Shown here: piece after piece, positions 57,267-64,000 of the stretch | Layout of the letters: the number at the start of each line of letters is the position of its first letter | Position numbering within the stretch: the stretch's first letter is position 1 | Assembly (NCBI RefSeq): GCF_000970045.1 | Contig: NZ_CP009505.1 | Coordinates: forward strand, 3,496,808 to 3,560,807 | Length of the DNA: 64,000 nt | Direction of reading: 5' to 3' | Source of the DNA: Methanosarcina sp. MTP4 | GTDB taxonomy: Archaea > Halobacteriota > Methanosarcinia > Methanosarcinales > Methanosarcinaceae | Translations under genes and position numbers: made by a program | The notes under the pieces: model-generated | What the model was told of the DNA's origin: nothing | Database searches by the model: none | What the model saw: only the letters and a program-made list of their open reading frames with translations

Positions 57267-58247
57267 ATGATTTCACCTGAGCGGGCAGCGGAGCTCAGGG
57301 CTGAGGGCTGGAAATGGGCGGACCTGCACGTGCACACGACCTGTTCCTTTGACGTGCTGCCGGCAGAGGACCTGAAGCCTGAGAACCTCTACCGAAAAGC
57401 CCTGGATATGGGGCTGGACTTCATCACTTTTACCGACCACGACACTGTGGGGGCGTACGATGCCCTGGGCTGGGAGCGGGAGAGGCTGGTCACGGGGGCT
57501 GAGATGACGGTGTACGACCCCGAAAAGGTAGGGCATACGGTACACGTGAACGTCTTTGACTTTGACAGGGAAGAGTTTATCGAACTCAGGGAGATTGCGG
57601 AAAGGGAACAGAATATGGAGAGCTTCCTGGGCTACCTGAGAAAGCACAAGCTGCCTTTCCTGTACAACCACCCTTTCTGGGCGGATTTCCACCAGGACCC
57701 GGATCCTGAAACGGTCATGGAGCTTGCAAAGCTCTTTCCCGTGCTTGAGTACAACATGCACGAGCTGAAGCCGAAAAACGAGCTTACGATAGCCCTTGCG
57801 GAAAAGTTCGGGAAAGGGGTTGCAGCTACCACGGACACCCATACCGGAAAGCTCGGGCAGGTGTACACCCTGGCAGAAGGAGAGAGTTTCAGGGAATTTT
57901 TCGGGAATATCGAAAAAGGAAGAAATTACATAGTCCCTGAAGACCTGACCAGGGAGGCTTTGATAGAAGAGATGAACGAATGGATAGACCTGATCTTCGA
58001 AAAAAGCCCTAGACAGGAAAGAAAATCCTTCCTTACCGGGATAAAATCCATAGACACCCTGGTAAAAGTCTCCACAAGCGGGATTTTAAACCACTCCCCC
58101 AAACTCAACCGGACAACCGTAAACCTCCTATACTTTATATCAAAAAGCGGGCTCCCGGCATTCTTATATTTGCACTCGGAAGAGTCCCTGGCAAAGAAGA
58201 TGCAGGAAAGCATGAAGCAGGGTATTAAGCTGGGGAAACAGAGATAA
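57267..58247 (+). CDS. PHP-domain phosphoesterase
   Basis: A 326-residue PHP protein. Metal-binding motifs are DLHVHTTCSFD (about 19-29), FTDHDTVGAYDAL (about 55-67), TGAEMTVYD, NHPFWADFHQ (about 134-143) and TTDTHTGKLG (about 191-200). Such proteins hydrolyse phosphate esters with two or three metal ions. The C-terminal 90 residues are an extra alpha/beta tail not assigned. A GGGGG ribosome-like patch lies about 25 nt before the ATG. It is monocistronic and followed by a terminator. Confidence 0.9.
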   Translation: MISPERAAELRAEGWKWADLHVHTTCSFDVLPAEDLKPENLYRKALDMGLDFITFTDHDTVGAYDALGWERERLVTGAEMTVYDPEKVGHTVHVNVFDFDREEFIELREIAEREQNMESFLGYLRKHKLPFLYNHPFWADFHQDPDPETVMELAKLFPVLEYNMHELKPKNELTIALAEKFGKGVAATTDTHTGKLGQVYTLAEGESFREFFGNIEKGRNYIVPEDLTREALIEEMNEWIDLIFEKSPRQERKSFLTGIKSIDTLVKVSTSGILNHSPKLNRTTVNLLYFISKSGLPAFLYLHSEESLAKKMQESMKQGIKLGKQR

Positions 58248-58575
58248 GGAAGAACTTATTTGAAATCTTTTATTACGAATTCATTTGGAATAATTTTTGA
58301 GACTGGGTCTGGAAGTCTCATTTTGAAATCTTTTTTTGCATCCCTGAATGTAAAAATTAATTTTCATTCGATGTGACAATTTCCCTTATTTTCTCCCGGA
58401 TTATTTACACCTTAAAAGTGCAAATGTCAACCATGAATCTGCTTTTGGACATATTTAACAAAAAAATCAAAAGGTTTATATCACGAAATTGTTAAAACTC
58501 AGACACATAAAAAGATGAACTTTTGTATTATTTTTGACTATTTGTTGTACATATAGTATTAACGGGTGTAATAAA
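58248..58575. other. Intergenic region with a terminator
   Basis: About 330 bp of AT-rich sequence. It contains the terminator at 58299-58337 and TATA-like sequences near 58470-58485 that may serve the surface protein gene. Confidence 0.4.
58299..58337 (+). terminator. Terminator after the PHP gene
   Basis: GAGACT and AGTCTC form a 6-bp stem with a 9-nt loop, followed by ATTTTG and then a run of seven T. Confidence 0.6.
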
Positions 58576-59130
58576 ATGGAGAAAAAAAGAATTTTAAGAT
58601 CGGTAATAATTTTTTCATTTATAATTTCACTTACTGTACTTCTCACATTTCCTGCGCTTGCAGAGGAAAGCGGTATAACAAGAAGTTTTTCAACGGAAAA
58701 TCCGGCGCCGAATGAGGAATTTGACGTTACCCTCACAATTTCCGGGCTCAGGGCTGCAGGAATCGTGGAAAGTATCCCCGAGGGTTTCACCTACGTTGAG
58801 ACAGAGTATCCCGGAGACGGAAGGGTCGATGTGTCCGGGCAGGACCTCGTTTTTTCCGTGCTTGACGACGGGAAAATTGTCTACAGGGTAAAAGCCCCGG
58901 CCTCAGGAAGCGGGACTTTCGAAGGCAGGTGGAATGACATCCTGAATCAGGAAGAAGGTATGATCCGGGCTGCGGAAGTTTCCGTAGATCCCGATTCGAA
59001 AGTTGCGGAAGATCAGAAAGCAGAAGCCGAAAAAAGCCCTGCGGGAATTCTTCCGGTGATCGCCGGAGTTCTGGCTGCTGTTTTTGTTGTTGCGAGGAAT
59101 GGGAGACGCGGAAAAAAGAGGGGGCAGTGA
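58576..59130 (+). CDS. Membrane-anchored surface protein with beta-sandwich domain
   Basis: About 184 residues with a signal peptide (KRILRSVIIFSFIISLTVLL, cleavage near ALAEE), a DUF11-like beta-sandwich (about 30-125; EEFDVTLTISG, GIVESIPEGFTYVET) and a C-terminal hydrophobic helix (GILPVIAGVLAAVFVVA) with a basic end. The tail resembles archaeal sorting signals (PGF-CTERM type) but with a variant motif, so this is tentative. I chose the ATG at 58576, with GGTG before it, instead of an upstream in-frame start. The SBP gene starts 1 nt after its stop. Confidence 0.8.
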   Translation: MEKKRILRSVIIFSFIISLTVLLTFPALAEESGITRSFSTENPAPNEEFDVTLTISGLRAAGIVESIPEGFTYVETEYPGDGRVDVSGQDLVFSVLDDGKIVYRVKAPASGSGTFEGRWNDILNQEEGMIRAAEVSVDPDSKVAEDQKAEAEKSPAGILPVIAGVLAAVFVVARNGRRGKKRGQ

Positions 59131-59131
59131 G

Positions 59132-60961
59132 ATGAAAGACGAGATCAAACAACCTGTAAGACAGAGATTAAAAAAAGGATTGAAGCAGGGGTTGAGGCAA
59201 GAACCAAAACGGGGATTGAAACAGGGAATGATCTTCACCGTACTCATCCTCATGCTCGTTGCAAACGTGCTTCCCGCGGGAGCAGCAGGAACCGGGGATG
59301 CGGGAGAAAGCCTCTCGATATCAAAAGCTGAGCTTTCGGATGCCATCATCCTGTACATGAAAGTCCTGTACCTGGGAGAAGAAGAAGGAGAAGGAGAACT
59401 GCCTGAAGCGGAGTTTCTTGCCGGAGCAGCAGCCTCATACCTGGAGCAGGCTGCGGAATCCGATGGCTCGGTCCTGAAAATAGCGACCCCAAGCGTGATA
59501 AAATCCGCATCCTTCATAGGGGATTCCAGCCTTGGGGTTTTCGCCCACCTCTCAAACCCGCCCCTCATGAAAATGGATGCTGACGGGCACCTTGTAGGGC
59601 AGCTTGCAGAAAGCTATGAGGTTTCGGAAAATAACACAAAGTGGACCTTTTACATCCGGGACGACCTTTACTGGAGCGATGGGGAAAAGGTAACCCCTGA
59701 AGACGTGGAGTTTTCCATCCGCTATTACGGGAAAGAGACCCCCTGGGCAAGGTGGATCAACGATACTTTGGAAAGCTCTACGGTTTCGGATGCCGACAAC
59801 TCCGTGACCCTCAAATTCAACAAGCCTTACACCCGAATCAACCTGGAATTTGCGACCTATAATATCCTGCCCGCCCATGTATGGGAATCAATAGAGAACC
59901 CCATGGAATACGTAAACGAAGGTCCCTATGTGGGCTGCGGGCCCTACTATCTCAAACTGATAGACCTCAATGCCGGAAAACTTGTTTTCGAGAAAAACCC
60001 GTACTGGAAAGGAAAAGCTCCGGCATTCGGAAACGTGGAGGTCCATTATTACTCGAATGTGGATGTCGCCACCCTGGCCCTTGAAAAAGGGGATGCAGAT
60101 ACATATTACAAGTACGCAGGGTCCTACCCCTACCCGAACATCGAACAGCTTGAAAAGACCGGGAATTTCGACTTCCTTGAAAAAACAAACATCGGACTTG
60201 TCTTCCTAGCCCCGAACCTGAAGAAAGCCCCCCTCTCGGACCTTGAATTCAGGGACGCGCTTTCCTACGCCATAAATTACGAGGAGCTCGTCAGGCTTGA
60301 GATCCTCGGGTACGGAGACGTCCCTAACCGCGGCTTTGTGCCCCCGTCCATGGAAGCTTTCAAGGAAACCGAAAAGCTTGAGTACAGCCCTGAAAAGGCG
60401 AGAGCGGCTCTGGAAAAAGCAGGATATGCAGACAGCAACGAAAACGGCATCCTTGAAGGCAAAGACGGGAAAGACATCGAACTTGAAATCCTGATAAGAA
60501 CTGACTATACCCGCACAGGAGAACTGCTCAAGGAATACCTGGAAGAAGTGGGTCTTGCCGCTGAGCTGAGGACAGTCGATAAGGACACCTGGTTTGCCCT
60601 CAAGGACAGCTATGCCTATGACCTGACAGTCACCCGTTCAACCCCCTGGGGCATGCTGATGCACGCAAGCTGGGGAAGCGGCTACTTCGATTCCAGAAGG
60701 ACAGGGCAGGGAGTCATGCACAACGTGGACGACCCCGAGTTCCTGGAACTCTGCGACGAGATCCTGGCAACAACGGACCCTGCCGAGCTTGAAACCTGTG
60801 CCCACGAGCTTCAGGACTACTATGCAGAAGAGCTGCCCGCAATTCCCCTCTACTGGAACAACGTGGTAACGCCGTTCAACCGGGAATTTGATGGCTGGTA
60901 TGCCGACCCCCTCTATGGGACCTATAACCTGGAAAACTTCGTGAATGTACATGAGGTCTGA
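59132..60961 (+). CDS. ABC transporter substrate-binding protein (peptide/nickel family 5)
   Basis: About 609 residues. A basic N-terminal stretch with repeated KQGLRQ and KRGLKQG precedes the signal segment (MIFTVLILMLVANVLPAGA). An extra region of about 60 acidic residues comes before the family 5 fold, where TKWTFYIRDDLYWSDGEKVTPEDVEFSIRYY and later FRDALSYAINYEELVRLEILGYG are the standard signatures. It is the extracellular receptor of a peptide- or nickel-type importer; the ligand is unknown. It starts 1 nt after the stop of the anchored surface protein gene, so the two are coupled. The permeases follow from 61144. Confidence 0.92.
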   Translation: MKDEIKQPVRQRLKKGLKQGLRQEPKRGLKQGMIFTVLILMLVANVLPAGAAGTGDAGESLSISKAELSDAIILYMKVLYLGEEEGEGELPEAEFLAGAAASYLEQAAESDGSVLKIATPSVIKSASFIGDSSLGVFAHLSNPPLMKMDADGHLVGQLAESYEVSENNTKWTFYIRDDLYWSDGEKVTPEDVEFSIRYYGKETPWARWINDTLESSTVSDADNSVTLKFNKPYTRINLEFATYNILPAHVWESIENPMEYVNEGPYVGCGPYYLKLIDLNAGKLVFEKNPYWKGKAPAFGNVEVHYYSNVDVATLALEKGDADTYYKYAGSYPYPNIEQLEKTGNFDFLEKTNIGLVFLAPNLKKAPLSDLEFRDALSYAINYEELVRLEILGYGDVPNRGFVPPSMEAFKETEKLEYSPEKARAALEKAGYADSNENGILEGKDGKDIELEILIRTDYTRTGELLKEYLEEVGLAAELRTVDKDTWFALKDSYAYDLTVTRSTPWGMLMHASWGSGYFDSRRTGQGVMHNVDDPEFLELCDEILATTDPAELETCAHELQDYYAEELPAIPLYWNNVVTPFNREFDGWYADPLYGTYNLENFVNVHEV

Positions 60962-61143
60962 GGCAGAGCCTGACCCCATGTTTTTTATTTTGTCATATAG
61001 CTGCATCTTCTTTGACGCGTATAGGTATGAAGTCAGGTCTGAGGTCAAGTATGAAGAAGGTGCAACTTCCAGATGACAGTACCTTGAAAACGACAAAACA
61101 ATTTGAAAAAGGCAAGGAGATTTGAAAACGGCAAGGTGATAAA

Positions 61144-62091
61144 ATGCGTGAAGTGGCAAAAAAAGTGCTCAGATATGCGATCTCCTTTCTCCTCATAGTC
61201 ACCCTCAACTTTGCGCTCCCCAGGCTCATGCCGGGGGACCCCGTAAAGAACCTTATAGGAGAGGACGTCTACGTTTCGGAGGCTGTAATGGAGGAACTGA
61301 GAGCCGAGATGGGGCTGGACAGGCCGCTTTACGAGCAGTTTACAGCTTACATCGGAGACCTCCTCCACTTTGACCTGGGTTATTCCTACCACCTTCACAG
61401 CCCCGTTGCCGAGATATTGAGGGATAGGATTGGCTGGACCCTCCTTTTTGTGGGGGTATCCGTGCTCCTGGGAGCAGCCCTGGGAACCCTGCTAGGGGCA
61501 TACGCGGGCTGGAAACCCGAAACGAAGGCAAACCGCCTCTTATGCTGCGGATTTATTGCACTTTCCTGCACGCCACCCTACTTCCTTGCCCTGCTTTGCC
61601 TGGAGATCTTTGCCTTCAAACTCGGGCTTTTTCCTTTCAAGGGTTTTTATGACGTCCCGACCCTGGAAAGTGTTATGCACCACATGTTCTTGCCGGTAAC
61701 CGTGATGACCCTCTTTTCCGCCTCCAGGAACTTCCTGATAATGCGGGGAAGCGTCATACAGGAAAAAGGGCAGCTTTATGCCCTCTACGCCCGGGCAAAG
61801 GGCCTCTATGACATATCCATTCTTTTCAGGCACGTCATAAAGAATGCTTCCCTTCCGATCATTACCTTGATTGCCCTTGATTTCGGGTTTCTCTTCAGCG
61901 GAGCCCTTTTTACCGAGATCGTTTTCTCCTTAAACGGCATGGGGACCCTTATCTATGATGCAATAATCGGAAAGGATTACCCGGTCCTCCAGGGATCGTT
62001 TCTGGTAATAGCTCTTGCAGTCCTGCTGGCAAACATGCTTGCGGACCTGCTGTATGCAGTTGCCGACCCTAGAGTCAGGAGGCCGGCATGA
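61144..62091 (+). CDS. ABC transporter permease (DppB/NikB type)
   Basis: A 315-residue inner permease with six membrane spans. The family marks are FALPRLMPGDPV near the N terminus and the loop RNFLIMRGSVIQEKGQLYALYARAKGL (EAA-type, contacts the ATPase). The C-terminal half has GMGTLIYDAIIGKDYPVLQG. It forms the channel with the permease at 62088, whose ATG overlaps its stop. The 182-bp gap to the SBP gene contains no clear promoter. Start is ATG. Confidence 0.94.
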   Translation: MREVAKKVLRYAISFLLIVTLNFALPRLMPGDPVKNLIGEDVYVSEAVMEELRAEMGLDRPLYEQFTAYIGDLLHFDLGYSYHLHSPVAEILRDRIGWTLLFVGVSVLLGAALGTLLGAYAGWKPETKANRLLCCGFIALSCTPPYFLALLCLEIFAFKLGLFPFKGFYDVPTLESVMHHMFLPVTVMTLFSASRNFLIMRGSVIQEKGQLYALYARAKGLYDISILFRHVIKNASLPIITLIALDFGFLFSGALFTEIVFSLNGMGTLIYDAIIGKDYPVLQGSFLVIALAVLLANMLADLLYAVADPRVRRPA

Positions 62092-63080
62092 TGCAGGACG
62101 AAGCGTACATAGGGGAAAGCCCCATTCAGGAAAGCAAAATCCAGGAAAACAAAATACGGGAAAGTGCCATCAAGAAAAATATCATCCTGGAAAGTGCCCG
62201 GCAATGGAAAGATTTTCTATCCCTTAATTTAAACCTTGATCTCCGGAAATATGAAAGAAACCTGAAAAGATTCAATAGAGGAGGACTTTTTCTCTTTACT
62301 TTTTTCCTCATCCTTGCCCTTTTTCCCGCCCTTTTTGCCCCTTACCCCCCGACCGAACGCTTCATTCCCTATGAAGCACCATCAACTGCCCACCTTCTGG
62401 GGACAAACGATATCGGAAATGACATACTCTCGGAACTGGTTCACGGGGCCAGAATCTCGATGATGGTGGGCTTTGCCTCGGCCTGCATCTCAACCTTAAT
62501 AGGGCTCATGATAGGGCTTTTTTCAGGATATTTCAGGGGGACGCCGGACGAGCTGCTTATGGGCTTTACCGACGTTGTCCTGATAATCCCGAAAATCCCC
62601 CTGATAATAATCCTGGGAGCCTTCCTGCACCCGAGCATCTGGATCCTGATCCTCGTCCTGGGGCTGCTTTCCTGGGAGTCAATTGCCAGGGTTGTCCGCT
62701 CAAAAACCCTGCAGATAAGAGAATCAGGCTATGTCAAAAGTGCCCGATGCATGGGCTTTTCCTCATTTCACATCATGACCTCGGACATCTTCCCGAACCT
62801 CTTCCACGTCCTGCTCCCCAAGTTCATGCTGGCGACGGCTTCGGCAATGATTTCCGAAGCCTCACTCTCCTTCCTGGGACTCGGGGACATAAGCATGAAA
62901 AGCTGGGGAATCATGCTTTCCTTTGCCTTTTCCAGAGGTGGCTTTATCAGGGAAATGTGGTGGTGGTACCTGCCTCCGGGGATCTGCATAACACTCTGTG
63001 TAATGTCCATCGCACTGATAGGGTTCGGGTTCGAAGGAAGAGAGAAAGAAAAAGAAAAAAGAGGAGTGGATGCGGAATGA
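62088..63080 (+). CDS. ABC transporter permease (DppC/NikC type)
   Basis: A 330-residue partner permease. A charged N-terminal stretch of about 65 residues (repeats of IQESKIQENKI) is longer than usual; the membrane part starts at LFLFTFFLILALFPALFAPY. Then LLGTNDIGNDILSELVHGARISMMVG and the EAA-like ARVVRSKTLQIRESGYVKSARCMG mark the family. It overlaps the previous stop by 4 nt (ATGA) and the next gene by 4 nt. Confidence 0.94.
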   Translation: MMQDEAYIGESPIQESKIQENKIRESAIKKNIILESARQWKDFLSLNLNLDLRKYERNLKRFNRGGLFLFTFFLILALFPALFAPYPPTERFIPYEAPSTAHLLGTNDIGNDILSELVHGARISMMVGFASACISTLIGLMIGLFSGYFRGTPDELLMGFTDVVLIIPKIPLIIILGAFLHPSIWILILVLGLLSWESIARVVRSKTLQIRESGYVKSARCMGFSSFHIMTSDIFPNLFHVLLPKFMLATASAMISEASLSFLGLGDISMKSWGIMLSFAFSRGGFIREMWWWYLPPGICITLCVMSIALIGFGFEGREKEKEKRGVDAE

Positions 63081-64000
63081 ACACCCTGCTTGAAGTAAAA
63101 GACCTCAATGTTTCTTTCCAGGGAAATGAAACCAAGAACAAAAACGAGAATAAATCAGAGAATAAAAAAGAAAATAAAAACGGGAATAAAGAAGAAAATG
63201 AAAACGAAACCGTGACCGCAGTTTCCTGCCTTTCAATTTCTATCAGGGAAAAAGAAACCCTGGCCCTCGTAGGGGAGACTGGCTGTGGGAAATCTGTTGT
63301 CGCACATGCGATTATGCGTCTGCTACCCCCGGAATCCAGAGTTAAGGGGAGAATAGAATTCGGAAGCAAAAACCTCCTCGAACTGAGCGAAAAAGAGATG
63401 GCAAAGCTTAGGGGGAAAGAAATCTCCATTATTTTCCAGAACCCTTCTCTTGCTTTAAATCCCGTATATTCCATAGGGCACCAGCTTGCAGAACCCCTCC
63501 GAATTCATAAGCAGGAAATGGGATGGAAGGAAAAGGAAGAGAAAAAAGAAAAGGGGAAGAAGAGAGAAAAACGAGAGAAAAAACAGGATAATGCCAATCT
63601 CTCAAAAGTCGCAAGAGCCCTTAAACGAGTGGGTTTTTCAAATCCCCGTGAATACATGGGATACTACCCCTCCTGGTGTTCAGGCGGAATGAACCAGCGC
63701 TTTTTGATTGCGGCTTCAACCATGCTTGACCCGGTCCTCCTTATAGCAGACGAACCCAGCAAAGGGCTAGACAGGGGCTGCGTAGCCGAACTGGAAAACG
63801 AGCTGAAGGGACTGAAAGAAAAAAGTGAAACAGCCCTGCTTCTGATAAGCCACGACCTCGGTTTTGTGCGGCGGCTTGCAGACAGGGTCGCCGTAATGTA
63901 TGCAGGAGAAATCGTCGAGATTGCTGACCCTTCAAGCCTTTTTGAAAGCCCGCTCCACCCCTATACCCGGGGGCTCCTGAACAGCCTGCCTGAAAGGGGA
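63077..64000 (+). CDS. ABC transporter ATP-binding protein (DppD/OppD type), 3' end cut off
   Basis: The first 308 codons are visible and the frame is open at the window end. Walker A GETGCGKS, Q loop IIFQNPSLALNP, signature CSGGMNQR, Walker B LLIADEPSKGLD and the H loop SHD are all present, and HPYTRGLLNSLP marks the usual peptide/nickel C-terminal domain. Two lysine/glutamate-rich insertions, one after FQGNET (about residues 16-46) and one before NLSKVARALKR (about 155-180), are unusual. It is the ATPase that powers the importer encoded just upstream; a second ATPase gene would be expected beyond the right edge. Confidence 0.93.
   Translation, partial: MNTLLEVKDLNVSFQGNETKNKNENKSENKKENKNGNKEENENETVTAVSCLSISIREKETLALVGETGCGKSVVAHAIMRLLPPESRVKGRIEFGSKNLLELSEKEMAKLRGKEISIIFQNPSLALNPVYSIGHQLAEPLRIHKQEMGWKEKEEKKEKGKKREKREKKQDNANLSKVARALKRVGFSNPREYMGYYPSWCSGGMNQRFLIAASTMLDPVLLIADEPSKGLDRGCVAELENELKGLKEKSETALLLISHDLGFVRRLADRVAVMYAGEIVEIADPSSLFESPLHPYTRGLLNSLPERG

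Overview
The window reads as a chromosome segment of a methanogenic archaeon of the Methanosarcina type. Supporting marks are a coenzyme F420 gene (cofD), Sep-tRNA:Cys-tRNA synthase, archaeal RNA polymerase subunit L, exosome Csl4, Dph2, HerA-NurA, FmdE-type proteins, large repeat-built surface proteins, long AT-rich intergenic regions and many TTG/GTG starts. One rhodanese gene is interrupted by a single in-frame TAG, the codon that Methanosarcina can read as pyrrolysine. The species is not identified.

Layout. 1-11 kb: the 3' part of a P-loop ATPase gene, the helicase Lhr, a 1412-residue PocR/PAS/GAF sensor kinase, a metallophosphoesterase of the kind often linked to Lhr, a small membrane protein and a Trypco1-domain protein. 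11-17.5 kb: cysS, maf, two mini zinc-ribbon proteins, the TAG-interrupted rhodanese, a winged-helix regulator and an isoprenylcysteine-methyltransferase-like protein. 17.8-24.7 kb: an NlpC/P60-like protein, several small membrane proteins, a ferric-reductase-like protein and a kinase-fold protein that both lack a normal start codon, and an exported hydrolase. 25.4-36.7 kb: surface proteins, a thioesterase, tRNA-Gly, a DapDC-like decarboxylase, and a 996-residue repeat protein split by a complete IS1634-type element.

36.7-45 kb: DUF2148 protein, a small regulator, an AAA/DUF4143 ATPase preceded by a 33-bp palindromic repeat array, then a run of minus-strand information-processing genes (hpt, dph2, METTL5-like methyltransferase, csl4, rpoL, pscS). 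45-52.6 kb: a 14-copy 17-bp repeat, an exported double-FmdE protein, a 110-nt pure polypurine tract, cofD, an HD phosphohydrolase, the prenyl-FMN pair lpdD-ubiX and tRNA-Pro. 52.8-57 kb: herA-nurA and a PD-(D/E)XK nuclease. 57-64 kb: a PHP protein, an anchored surface protein and a peptide/nickel-type ABC importer that runs off the right edge.

No obvious multi-gene undescribed system is visible. The strongest oddities are the in-frame TAG in the rhodanese gene, two adjacent genes that seem to start at ATT, the exactly phased palindrome array, the transposon-split repeat protein, and a solitary Trypco1-domain gene.
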